Shown piece after piece: positions 46,379 through 57,719 of a stretch of DNA of 64,000 nucleotides (within the stretch, counting starts at the first letter, position 1; every line of letters begins with the position of its first letter). The notes beneath the pieces were generated by a model. It was not told the DNA's origin and made no database searches. It saw only the letters and a list, made by a program, of their open reading frames with translations. The translations under genes were made by a program, and so were the position numbers. The DNA lies in assembly GCA_019426215.1 (NCBI GenBank), contig CM033408.1, positions 24,345,953-24,409,952 of the forward strand, read 5' to 3'. The DNA comes from Buddleja alternifolia (lineage: Eukaryota; Streptophyta; Magnoliopsida; Lamiales; Scrophulariaceae).

Positions 46379-47008
46379 TCATGATTTATGAGGAGTTAAA
46401 TGGCCTCGTTATATGACTATGAGTCCTGGTTTGTCGGTAGTTCGGGTACCCCCTTCATTTGGAAACCAAAAAAACAAAAAATCCAGACATGTAAGCTCCC
46501 AAGAAAGCTGATTGCAAAAGCAAGTTGAAAGCTGGGTAATCAAGCACACAAGTGACCTCGTGATCCACCTAACGGGATAGCTTACAAGAAATGTGAAGAG
46601 TAGCTCGAAACGAAGCTCATGAGCATAGCTGGCAGATGTATAGAGTGGACCAAATCAACAACCACCCACTACCTTCTAAATACAGAAAATGATCCCCATT
46701 TCCCCTATGACACAAGAAAGACACCCCATGAACAAGAGAGAAGGAGTGGGGCGGCCACCCTTTAAATAGTCTAGAATCAAAACCTGTAGTTTTATTAAGT
46801 TCACTTTTATTTACAAGAATCAATATCTTTGTACTCGCTCTCCAATAAACCAATATAAATCTCTCTTTTGCATTTGTATATTCTTCTCATTTCATAGAAG
46901 TCTTTTAGTTTATTCATAATCATTAGAGATATGATTGCAGTTACATTATATGATTTCTTGGCATAAAAATCGTATATATATATATATATGAAATTATATA
47001 TATTTATA

Positions 47009-47440
47009 TGAAAAATTACATTAGGTACCCCTAAGGTATTGCCTAATAACGGTTTACACCCCCTAGTTCAAAAAATTACATCTAAAATTGCACCCCCGAC
47101 TCCGATCGCAAAATCGCGGATAGGAGTTTACTTAATTTTTTGTATATATATGTACATATGTATGTATGTAAATATGTAATTGAGGATTTAGGCATTCTGA
47201 GAAAATTTGATAGGTGTAAAGGGGTAAGAAAGTCTTTTACAATTTAATTCTTTTTTCCATTTTTTTATGTTTTTCTTAATATTTTCTTTAACATTATGTA
47301 AGGGTATAGATGTCATTTTACCTATTCTGTCCAACCTTACATCAATATATTAATTTACAGGATGTTAGATGTAATTTTTTGAACTAGGGGGTGTAAATCG
47401 TAATTAGGCAATACTTCAAGGGTACTCAGTGTAGTTTTCC
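47009..47440. mobile_element. Foldback (MITE-like) element, unit 4
   Basis: Orthologue of 13386-13818. The left arm is slightly decayed (GAAAAATTACATTAGGTACC); the right arm complement is GGAAAACTACACTGAGTACC. Confidence 0.65.
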
Positions 47441-48264
47441 ATATATATATATATATAATATGAAATTTGACCGTTGAAGTCATTAAGACTTTGGCCTGCA
47501 CCAATCAGAATTGATTTTTTGGTTTTCTTTTTTCAAAAAAATTAAAATTGGGCCGTTAGAATAGGCAAACTCTATCCTTACCACTTGGCTAAATGAATTT
47601 TGTTTTATTCAAAATAACATATGAAAATTATTTTAAATATACGGGTCCTGGGCTGGGTTTTGATCGGGCTGGGTGCCAGCCTAGGTTACGTTGAATTGGG
47701 CCTGGCCTAGCCCATTTGATTTGGTGGGCCGGGGCCCGGGCAATCCATTCGATTGATGGGGGTCGGCCCACTTTATATTTTTAACCCGAACCTTGGTACT
47801 ACTCAAGAAATTTGACCTACGTATTCGATCCATCAGTGTAAAATAAATATGTTAAATAAAACTTAAATGTTGAATGTTAAATATGTCTTTCTAAATAATT
47901 AAAAAAAAAGATATAAGGATGTTTTAGTCTTATAATAATTTTATTGTAGAAGTTTTTACCAAAAGTAGTAAGAAGAGAGGTATTGCCAAATTTTCAAACC
48001 ACAAGGGAGGTGGAGGCCAAAAGATCGAACCTCAGAAAAGGTGGATGCAAATAACCTTACTTGCAATGTTTTTGTGTTTGTTGATCAAATAATTTCACAA
48101 ATATTATTCATGAGTTTTTGACATAAAAATGAAGATTCATCAATAAACCTGAAACCAAATCTTAAATTATATCTTAATAAACTTCTTTCCTTTCATTTTA
48201 GATGACAACATTCCGCAAATTTCATCCCAAGATTATAGCTACGATATCTTTAATTATACTTTTG

Positions 48265-48445
48265 TTACTGAGTAATGCTATGTACCAAGTTTTATATATA
48301 ACCGATTTTCACATTTCCTAATTTTGGTAAGATATCACTTGTAATTAATGATTTTAATGCATTTAATACATCTATGCTTTCTAAATCAAGGAGGGGTGAA
48401 AAATGAGTTGTATATATAAAAACAGTGGTATATAGCAATTTTTTT
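48265..48445. mobile_element. Short inverted-repeat (MITE-like) sequence
   Basis: TAATGCTATGTACCAAGTTTTATATATA on the left is mirrored by the complement of tatatataaaaacagtggtatatagcaa on the right, about 175 bp overall. Size and long imperfect arms suit a MITE. It lies 15-20 bp beyond the end of unit 4. No confident target duplication. Confidence 0.4.
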
Positions 48446-49160
48446 TTAATTAGCAATTTTTTTTTCCTTTGCGGCCTCACATGCAAAGAGCAAAAGAGAC
48501 AAACCTTACATCTCTCATCTATACAAATTGCCGTGGGCAATAATTAAAGAAAGGCATTCGTATAACATGTATGTAATTAATACAAGAATATTATCACGCA
48601 AAATTTTGAGAATATAAGTGCACTCTTCCTTCTATTCATCTATTCATTTGCATCTTATATGATGGTATATCCATTTATGTTGTGATATGTTTTAAAGTTT
48701 TATGCCCTAAATTAAAAAGAAGGCCCATTATCAAATTAAACGGTCAATTCTGAAGAATCAGAGGTTAGGTTTAGTTTATACTTTCGATATTAATCGTAAT
48801 TTGTACATCTTTCGTAATAGTGAAATACTCTCTTCTCTCCCATAGACATGAGCACTTGACGAACCACGTAAATTATCTTAAGTCATTTATTTTATGCTCT
48901 TATTTCGTGAATTGTTGTAACAATTTATATTATAATAATAATCAGCGCATACTTACTTTCATATCTAATGCGCACCAAAACGTCTAGGGGCACAATGATA
49001 ATTAAGTCATCTCCAGTTTGGGCCGGATTATCTCCCGCCGGAAAAATCCAATATAAAAATATGGGTGAGCCCACATGGCTAGCAGACCATTATAAAATAA
49101 GCCCATTCTGTCAAAGAGGCTATAATAATAATTGGACTAATAACTATGAAACACATATTT
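48446..49160. other. Non-coding stretch between unit 4 and the Tat element
   Basis: AT-rich, with T-runs near 48439-48472 and a pyrimidine-rich ctctcttctctcccatagac near 48828 that resembles an LTR R/U5 region. The upstream boundary of the Tat-element LTR probably lies here, but no TG end could be fixed. No gene was recognised. Confidence 0.4.
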
Positions 49161-49523
49161 ATTAGCTTAATATATATTTAATGGGCTGGTAACAAGGTTT
49201 AGACCATGGCCCATATCCAACCCAATAAATACCCTATGAGGGTAATTATAATTCATTATCTGCTCTCGGCACCACAAAGTGTGCTAGAGAGAAAGTAATT
49301 GGGAATTATAAAGAATAATCCCACTGTTGAACTACGAAAAGACTTGATCTCATTAAAGTGGTTACGTAGACATCTTGCCTACAGCGAGTGCAGTCTAAAC
49401 ATTAACAACCTTAGTACCTAGTTTGTCATGTGTTGGGTCGGATTCCCTCTCCACGTGGCCATCACGTGACACATTACACACTAACATTTTGATCGCACAT
49501 CATTTTGGCGCAGTCTGTGGGAA
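49161..49523 (+). mobile_element. Tat-lineage gypsy element: LTR end and primer-binding site
   Basis: Positions 49506-49523 read TGGCGCAGTCTGTGGGAA, one change from the TGGCGCCGTCTGTGGGAA site used by plant Tat-type gypsy elements. Upstream lie a TATA-like caataaatacc (49222) and an LTR-like tail ending near gcacatca (49502). The LTR start is undetermined and no matching 3' LTR is seen in the window. Confidence 0.65.
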
Positions 49524-49582
49524 CTGTGGTCCAGCCACTGAGTATACAAACTAGGTCACAAGCACGTACCAATAGTGATAGG

Positions 49583-51195
49583 ATGATGAGAAACAATGTG
49601 CCAGCAGCAGGTAGTGAAGTCCCTAACCCTACACCCCTAGAAGGTCTACCAGGCGCTCAATTAGGTGGAGAAGACCCAAATCCACCTCCTCTAGTGAATG
49701 AGCAGAATGTGTCTCCCGTGACACCAGATGCGATTCCACCCCCTACCACTAGGGTATTCGAGATCACTCAAGAGGCATTCCTTGCTCTTATTGAAGATGT
49801 CTCGATGCGAGTAGCGACTCGAGCTGTCTAACAGTCGCTAAAGCGCATCCATCGGACGCGACGCCCACTCCATCAACTGTCAAGGGGCAAAACCCCAACG
49901 GGGAACCCTCAAGATGCACCCCTATCTCAAGAGAGGGGGCCTCAAGTTGTACCTCCTCAATTAGTGGATAGGGGTCAGGAACCTCAGGAAAAGGAACGCC
50001 CCCCGCGAGTTGAGCCTAATCAATGCCCCCACAGAGCTCAGGAGTCCTTAACCCCTGGAAAGATTGGATCAAGGTGATCCAACTCCTCCATAAATGGGGT
50101 GGCACGTGAAAAAAAAGTGAATAGCATGGTTTTACCTCATGAGAGGCTACCACAAGGAAGAGATAAAAGGTCAGCGCCCCCTAGGTCTCTACGTAGAGGT
50201 CAAGCCTCCTTGACCCCCAAAGAGACCCTGCCACGGCGTGAAGGTCGGTGTAGACAAGCACTTTGCCAAGATGAAATCTTAGAGAATAAGGGGAGATATG
50301 AAGACATGCAACTGGCCCCCATAGTTATAGCATCCCCCAAGAGAAGTCCCTTCTGCCTAGCTATTTTGGCAGAATCCTTACCACAGGGGTTGAAGATACC
50401 ACATCTTAGCGAGTATGAGTGTTCCAGAGACCCTCAAGAACATGTTGACAAGTTTAATATGAAGGATGACATGTACGACATCAGTGACGTGGCCTACTGA
50501 AAGATCTTTTAAACTATTTTTTTTAGTCAAGCCCTTAGTTAGTTTAATCAGCTGCCCGCCGGTACTATAACCGGCTTTGAGCAGTTGACGCGACATTTTC
50601 TCAACCATTTATCTATGACCAAGAAATATCTGAAGACAACCTCCAACTTATTTACTGTGGGCCACCAAGATGGAGAGTCTCTGAGAGAATATGTACAGCT
50701 CTTCTCCATGGCGGTGTCCATAGGTTCAAGGAATCCATTGTAGGAAAACCATCGTCCACTATGGATGATTTATTGACTTGAGCAGAAAAATACATCAGAA
50801 TTAAGGAGACAATGGGTCCGGCTGCGCAGAAATGTGGTGGAAATAAGAGAAAGGCTAGAGAAGATGATAAGGTTCCCGAGCCTAAGGAACGCAAACACAT
50901 TGCTCCCTCGGGATTCTCGAAGTATACCCCGCTCACATATCCAGGGAGCAAGTGTTGGCCATCGCTGAGCAACCGTGCATAGTCCAATGGCCTAAGAAGA
51001 TGAAAGATAACTCAAGTCATTTGAAGTCCAGAAAGTACTGCAGGTTCCACCGAGACAAGGGTCATACCAATGAGGAATGCCACCATCTACAGGTAGAGAT
51101 AAATAAACTTATCAAGAGGGGCTACCTACAAGAGGTCGTGGCACCACTGTCCGGATTGACCCCTAAAGACCCACTGGGACCATGTGTCAGATAAC
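49583..51195 (+). pseudogene. Tat-type gypsy gag, decayed
   Basis: The first ATG after the primer site is at 49583 (MMRNNVPAAGSEVPNP). Typical gag blocks follow: FCLAILAESLPQGLKIPHL, DPQEHVDKFNMKDDMYDISD, GFEQLTRHFLNHLSMTKKYL, QDGESLREYVQLF, and a zinc-knuckle-like YCRFHRDKGHTNEECHHLQ (C-x2-H-x4-H-x4-C) followed by LIKRGYLQEVV. In-frame stops lie at 49829-49831 and near 50077 and 50498. The frame changes before the zinc-knuckle part. Gag would form the particle shell around the element's RNA; this copy is dead. Confidence 0.82.
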
Positions 51196-51419
51196 GAAGA
51201 GGCAGAGGTAATCCTCAGAGCGGACATGTATATGGAAACCCCCCCCCCCCGGTACATGGGATAATTGGAATAATTTTAGGGGGGCAGCAGGGGGAGACTC
51301 AGTGTACCAAAGTTAAGCCTTGCTAAGGGCTGCCACGGGGTTGCATGCAATCACCACCCCGCAGGGGGGAGTCAACCAAGTAGAGCCGAATGCTCTAAGC
51401 ATCGAGTTTGGAGCATGAG

Positions 51420-52380
51420 ATTTGGAGAACCAAATCCACTCACGAGACGATGCCTTGGTGATATCGGCAACAATCTCCAACTTTTGGGTTAAAAAGATTA
51501 TGGTGGATAGTGGTGATACTCAACTAGATTTTGGTGATACTCAACTAGGGGTGAACAATCCAAAACTCCAAAGTGTCAACACCCCCTTCACCAGCTTCAT
51601 GGGCGTAGTGCACGCACTAGGAGAAGTGACATTGCCTATATACTTGGGCCTATTCCCAGTCCGCTCTACAAAATGGTGAAGTTCCTAATGGTTAAAGCAC
51701 CCTCCACGTACAACTAGGGGTGAACAATCCAAAACTCCAAAGTGTCAACACCCCCTTCACCAGCTTCATGGGCGTAGTGCACGCACTAGGAGAAGTGACA
51801 TTGCCTATATACTTGGGCATATTCCCAGCCCGCTCTACAAAATGGTGAAGTTCCTAATGGTTAAAGCACCCTCCACGTACAACGATATTTTGGGGAGGCC
51901 GAGCTTAAACCTCTTTCAAGCTGTCATATCCACATTCCACATAAAGATGAAATTCTCAACCCCCGTTGGGACATGTGAGGCTATTGGAGATGTAAGGTTA
52001 GCAAGAGAATGCTATGCCAACACCTTGAAAAAACCTAAGAGGAAGCATGACAGCTCCAATCACGATGACAAGGGAAAACAAGCCATGGTAAGCTTGATAT
52101 CCCAGAAGAAGCAAAGATCTTTTGAATACCTAAGTATGGAGTGGAAAGGAATAGGAACCCCAGCTGGAGGAACAAAAGATGTAGAAGAAAATTGTGTGGA
52201 GAGGGTTCATGGTCAAAGTCCTTTGAGAGAAGCTAACAACTTAGTTGAATCACTCCATGGCAACCCAGCGCGCCCTATCAAATGCTCGGCACCCCTCGCC
52301 AAGAAAAAAAACTCCATCACCTGTCAAACGGGTCGAGCAAATGACACTACCCCATGAGAGGTTAAGGACAAGAAGTCGAG
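51420..52380 (+). pseudogene. Tat-type retropepsin region, disrupted by tandem duplication
   Basis: RDDALVISATISNFWVKKIM followed by VDSGDT gives the aspartic protease D-S-G motif at about 51505. The C-terminal half follows: VKFLMVKAPSTYNDILGRPS, LNLFQAVISTFHIKMKFSTP and VRLARECYANTLKKPKRK. Between them 169 bp is duplicated head to tail (51542-51710 and 51711-51882), which breaks continuity. No reverse transcriptase, RNase H or integrase motif is found downstream. Confidence 0.78.
51542..51882 (+). repeat. 169-bp tandem duplication in the protease region
   Basis: caactaggggtgaacaatcc starts at 51542 and again at 51711, each copy running to cctccacgtacaa. The copies differ by a few bases only (for example gggcctattcccagt against gggcatattcccagc), so the event is recent relative to the decay of the element. 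Confidence 0.9.
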
Positions 52381-53639
52381 GGTGAAAGGCGAGTGACCGC
52401 ATCAAGTGGTTGAGCTCACCAAGGGTCACCCAGGTAAAAAAAAATCCACCGATGGGGGATACCCTCAAATCTTAAATACTGTTATACCTCGTAGGGCAGC
52501 GAGATGTAACAAGAAACACGTTTATTTTATTCTTTTAATCACTATTCCCACTGAACAATCTCGAGTTGGCCACGTGCCAAGCGTTAAATAAGGGTGCCCC
52601 TGAGCATAACCTACCTCTTTTAAAGTTTTGAGGTGCATATGTGCACCCCCGTATATTTTTGCATTGAAATTTGGATACTTTGAATTATTGATATATACTT
52701 GCTAAGTTCCTTAGAGCACGTTCTTCTCTATGCTGCTGCATATGCTAGATTTATTTGTCAATGTGCATGTGATTTCATACAAGTCTATACGACAATAAAC
52801 GATAAGTGATTTAACAACGCTCATAAATGCTCCTCAGGACCAATGATTCCGACTGAAGCCAAAACTCACTCAACACGAGGCCTCTTCAGAGGTCAATATA
52901 GTTGGAACAATAAAACTCCCCCGAGCTAGCAAAGACTCAGCTGAGGCTTGTCCACCTTATAATCCTTCCAGTAGTATCGAGAGGGTTTGAGCCTCCTAGA
53001 ATGACCCTCCCTCCAACATAGACTCTGGACCGAGATTATAAAAATATGACTAAGGTGTTGATTCACTTCGCACCATAAATAATAACACATATGGCAATCC
53101 AAGCCTCCATACAACATGCCTTATAGACCTTGCTCCCAAATTTTTTACTTATGTAGTAAACTCTTAAGAAATGGGGTAAATTACGACTCTGAATTAAACG
53201 TTGACTTACAAATCTACACATAGCCAATTCATACAAAAATTGATGAGATATTTTTAAACACCCCGTACGAACTTACTCCTAAATGCCTTACTTGTAGTAA
53301 ACACATTAAGGAGTAGGGGGGCAAGGACGTGTAGAGTAATTAAGAGCTATTATCTTTAGCTAGTATTTGTAGCTAGTATTTTTTAATCAAATAATGATGC
53401 TAGTAAGTGACACTCAAGTATAGCAAAATGCCCAAAAGGCTAGGACTCGCCAATAACACGGATTCAATAGTACTCACAAAGTCCTACTAAAGGTACATAG
53501 AAACAATTAGGTACCTAACCTAGTGCTCATGAAGCAGCGGGATACAAAATAAACAACAAGAGTTAGCCTATCCCATAAGCAGGCAAGCGAAAATAGTCTT
53601 ACAACATACAAATAATAAGTCAAGTCTTAAATGAAAGCA
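52381..53639. other. Non-coding interior of the Tat element
   Basis: No coding region was recognised where pol would be expected. Frames here are short and have no family resemblance. The phrase aggagtaggggggcaaggac near 53310 is purine-rich but is not followed by an LTR start. Confidence 0.5.
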
Positions 53640-55560
53640 TCTAAATACAAGGGTGAACGAAGCAAAACGAAAATACTAAAGGCAACAAAGGGATAGATGA
53701 TGAGGGGGGTGATCGCCACCTTAACTCGCGGGATCGCCACCGCGTCTTAGCCTCCCCATCACTAGTGTCGGGGATATCACCATATAACCACTTGAAATCA
53801 TCCTCTAGGTGACGACCGCTCTCTCAAAGAGCCCTACGGAATTTCCGGGCTGTCTTAGCCATAAAGCCTTTGGCGATATCATATGCCCTCTTGTTACATT
53901 CATCTACGAAATCAACTCTCTTTCGAAATTTCTCTACCGCCGATCTCCTAGTGTCGCAATGTCTTTTTCACCACATCCAAGCCAAGGAAGCCAGTACCAC
54001 GTGATACTTCCGCTTCAACTTTCCCTTGGTCTTATTATACTTCTTCTCCCATTTGGTAGCCAACCCATGAGCCCCAAAGGACTTAGAGAGGAGTTTTGGT
54101 TCTTTTGGTGACATTCGTCATACTTTTCCTCTAATTCTTCGTACTTGAGGTGAAGTTGATGGGATAGTTAAATTGCCTGAGGAAATGAAGAAAGCGGCAT
54201 GTCAAAAATCTGATAAGTCATAAAAGCATATAGCTTATAAATAATGGCATTAATGCATGAAAACACTTACCCGTCAGGCTCCGGAAGAGATCACTTGGTC
54301 AATCCGTTCAGCTGACAGCGAGGACAAGTGAATAGAGTCGTGATTCGTCATGGCTATCCTCATTCAAGACCAAGGGGTTACCGAATCACTGGTATCCCAA
54401 AAAGTTTGAACTTCGGGGTCCTGATTCACCCTAAAGGTAAATGGTCCCTTGCCAAGGCCGAGATAGCTACAACTCCCAGGAGCGGAGTCACGAACACACT
54501 TCGCAGGAAGAGCTATAGGGGGTGAGCCCTCAGAAATGTCTGACCCCCTTCGAGAAACAGTTCTCTTACCACGATAGTTTCTAGAGAGGGAATTGGTTGA
54601 ACCACCGTGCACACTCTCAACATCCCCTTCTTTTATGATCAGCGTTCATTGAGGGCTACTTGAAATGCCCAAAAGGGGACCCTAAGAAACCTTAGTACTA
54701 AAACAGGCCATCATAGAGTTAAAATTAAGGGTGTATGACACCCTGCCAGACTGGGCATGTCCCGAAGGTTCAGTAATACCAGTTTTGTCTTTTGGAGCAG
54801 GACGCGGAGGCCCTAATAGGTTGGTTCCCCTACTATTGCCGCAAGAGATCATAGGGGCCGAATCACCAATAGTGAGTTGCTTCGGAGGGGCGGTGGAGCT
54901 CACTTTGCCATCCTTAGCGGCCTTCTTCGCACCTATAAACAATATACATACAAAACCAAGTGTTAATATTCGAAATGATATTGACCAAAAGTTCTTAGAA
55001 GCTATGTCATAAACCAAGACACGAAATCAGAGACATGTATACCTTGAGTATATAGCTGGCTAACATCAAATTTAGTGTCAAACAATCCAGTCTTGCTAAA
55101 AATAACTCTAAGTTGTTTTGGGGCATAGGTAATCTTATGAGGAGTAACACCGTCACTCCAACGCAATGGTGTCGATAAGTTCAAGTGGTCGAGGGGAAAG
55201 TAAAAGAATTTTAATTTCCAATTACCCTTGGAGCTAACGTTTCCCTCCAAGAACCTAATGGTTTCGAAGGGAGAAAATACACATAAGGTGCGGAAGAACA
55301 CATTCTAACCACGAAAAGAGCTTGGAAGGAATCTAAGCTTATTTCAAGTTTCGACTCGATAAATTGGCGAACAACAGTTGGGGATTAGTTGTCTTATGCA
55401 AATTCGATAGTGGGCTAAGATTTCCCCAAAGAGGTTATGATAGGGGACGGTAAACCCCAAACGTACATATTTAAGTAAAGGGTCATGTGGGAAGGCTTAG
55501 AATTCTCCAACCATCTAAAGGCACTGGCAATTCAAGGTCCACCGCAGTGTCATCAAAAAG
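53640..55560 (-). pseudogene. Antisense ORF (aORF) of a Tat/Retand-type element, decayed
   Basis: On the minus strand, conserved-looking blocks run from FPHDPLLKYVRLGFTVPYHN (about 55490) and FFRTLCVFSPFETIRFLEGN / KGNWKLKFFYFPLDHLNLST, through a low-complexity GAKKAAKDGKVSSTAPPKQL zone, to a charged helical part (WEKKYNKTKGKLKRKYHVVL, VEKFRKRVDFVDECNKRAYD, AKGFMAKTARKFRRAL) and DDFKWLYGDIPDTSDG. Several stops and frame changes interrupt it. Some plant Tat-lineage elements carry an extra ORF in antisense between pol and the 3' LTR; position and strand fit that. The function of such ORFs is not established. Confidence 0.6.
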
Positions 55561-55562
55561 CG

Positions 55563-56819
55563 TGATAAGCTCGTAGTTTACAACTTTTTAAGTGTCTTTT
55601 TTCTTGGATTTGGCTCATTTTCTAGTGAACTTTATCCAACACTATACCTTGATTTATATTGTTTGTGTGTCTCAGGTATAGATCATTATTTGATCCAAAA
55701 CATGGGATACAAATCAAGAAAAATATCACAAAAGGGTGATGCCGCAGCATCAGACTAAAGATGTCGCGGCATCCATGTGTTAAACGGCTGTTTCAGCTTT
55801 ATACTGTGATGCCTCAGCATCAATTTATGATGCCGCAACATCCCGTCCGCGTACAGCAACCTACTTATACGTATTTTAGGTCAGTTTTTTAAGATTCCAC
55901 ACTTTTTACAACACACAGATTGAGAGAAAAACATAGGGAAACAAGAGAGAACCATAGGAATCAAAGAAATAACTTGAAGACTACTAATATGTCTATGAAA
56001 ATGGAGAATTCAAGCAACAAGAAGAAATTCAAGATTGTAATAGGGAGTTATTAACCTTCTTTTGAGATTAGTTCATTGAACATGTCTTTTAGAGATTGTT
56101 ATTTATTTTTCTTTTTGATCATGAAATCAATTTGTTTGACTAAGGCCGTATGAAGGCCAAACTATGAATTATCGTTTATAAAATTTGTGTTTTTGATTAC
56201 TACTTGGCATGTTATGTGTTCAATTTGTTGCGTTTAATGCTTATGAGTGCTTGATCACCACTTATTTAATAATTTGTTTAGCTTAGATTCAGGGAGGATA
56301 AAGGTTAAGGATGCTTGGAAAATTGAACATCACATCTTAGAATTCACTAAGGATAGATTAGATTCATTTATGTAGCCTTCCGGTAACAAGGAATCTCATA
56401 AATTCAGTTAATGCATGTTTATTATTCAGATTCTCATATAGAGATATAGTAGATCATTAATGAACATAGACGCACTATACCAAGGGATTGGGTAGTGTAG
56501 AATTTTGGAGTTTTTGCCATAGCATGATAAGTAATAATTGAATAACACGCTTCATAATCGATAACGAGTAATTTGGTTGGATCGCGTGTCTTAGTTATCT
56601 CTCTCCCCCTTCTTTTTTCAATCTATAAGTTCTTTACATAATTAATTTATTTTAGTTTAATTATATAATCACACCTTAAATATTTGATTTAACTTGGAAT
56701 TAGGTAATACAGTAGTTTCAATACTTAAATACATTGTCTCTTGGGTATGATAATTCGGACTTAAAATTCCACTATATTACTGGCATGATCTAGTGCACTT
56801 GCTATATTTTTGCGTGTCA
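55563..56819 (+). mobile_element. Athila-like LTR 1
   Basis: Starts at TGATAAGCTC and ends GCGTGTCA, followed by a primer site at about 56828 (caccgttgcctgggga), close to the Athila-type site GCGCCGTTGCCGGGGA. It carries the phrase ttcttggatttggctcattt common in this family. It contains four near-palindromes of the form GATGCCGCRGCATC at 55738, 55760, 55808 and 55829. Paired with the LTR at 59586-60865. Confidence 0.8.
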
Positions 56820-56930
56820 AATTTTTGTCACCGTTGCCTGGGGATAATTGTTTTATTTAATATTGAGATTCTCTATTCTGTTCTAAGATTAAATCATGTT
56901 TTTTCCCTTTTTCAATTGATTCTTAATGAT

Positions 56931-57719
56931 ATGAATGATTATAACTTTAATTGGTCACAACGAGGATGGAGTGCAGAAGCTTATGAGAGTCATGTTCAAG
57001 ATTTTTGTTTGTGGTGTGGAGGTGTTCATCAGAGTGACTACTACCAGCTAAGATAGAGAAATCAGCAGAACTTGCCATTGAGTTATTATGCAATGAGAGC
57101 TTCGCCAACATATCTGCAACATGATAGTCCCACCTTTCTGATGCAAGAAGAATTTAAATTGATTCATTTTCAAAGCCAAGGGGATTATCAACAATAGGAT
57201 ATTATCTCGAGTTTTGAAGAGCCAGTGATCCAATGGATGAAGTCGAACGATGAGCATAGTCAAAATATCAAAACATGTTTCATGAATATCTATGCGCAAC
57301 TAAACCAAATCTCCAACTTATTAGCAGAGAGGTCAATAAACACCACACGTATTAGCATAGAAGAGAATGATGAGGCTCTAGAAGCAGCATCACTAGAGAA
57401 GCTACAATTCAGCACAGAGGCTCCAAAATCCACTCCATCACATGACCATGAAAGGACATTGGCAATCTTTAAGAACTCAACACCTCCAACTACCGTATCT
57501 CTTGAATTCTTACGAATATTTATCAATCAACAGAGAGATATAGTGGAGGAGGTTGGAGTCAAGGTTTACAACTTTATTGATTCATTCGAGGCATATATTT
57601 CGAACCTAAGTGATACTACAGTAGAGAATGAAGAGATCCAAAGATATCAAAGCCACTGGGATAAATCACCATTAAAGTTGTCAGAACCAAAGCTTGGGGA
57701 ATTAGGGCTAGCAAAATAG
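56931..57719 (+). pseudogene. CCHC-like protein of a non-autonomous Athila-like element, copy 1
   Basis: One frame from MNDYNFNWSQRGWSAEAYES through CLWCGGVHQSDYY, QLNQISNLLAERSINTTRIS, HDHERTLAIFKNSTPPTTVS and FIDSFEAYISNLSDTTVENE to a stop at 57719, interrupted by TAG near 57054 and 57199. The knuckle C-x2-C-x3-H-x4-C is complete in copy 2 but here its last Cys is Tyr. It may continue through a short second exon (VMGYEKRLCNLKKYKKAR, from about 57831). Such elements with only gag-like coding capacity are known as TR-GAGs. It is not a full Athila gag. Confidence 0.6.

Larger units (their letters stand above)
45605..47795 (+). mobile_element. Putative hAT-like composite element, unit 4
   Basis: GGCC-rich blocks at 45620-45805 and 47640-47785 surround the RNase H remnant (46244-46378), the promoter-like stretch and the foldback element (47009-47440), as in units 2a and 3. 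Terminal repeats are not resolved. Confidence 0.3.
33276..48251 (+). repeat. Segmental-duplication unit 4
   Basis: Last unit. It contains the 9.0-kb CACTA-B insertion; without it the backbone is about 6.0 kb. Similarity to the other units stops at 48251 (tacgatatcttt), the base after which units 2a, 2b and 3 enter the copia 3' fragment. Confidence 0.9.

Noticed and set aside
1..48251. Assembly artefact as the cause of the four repeated units
   Set aside because: The units differ throughout by substitutions, indels and private insertions with proper target duplications, which a collapsed or duplicated assembly would not produce.
49505..49582. Gag start at 49505
   Set aside because: The frame is open there but the codon is TTG within the primer-binding site. 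The first ATG is at 49583.
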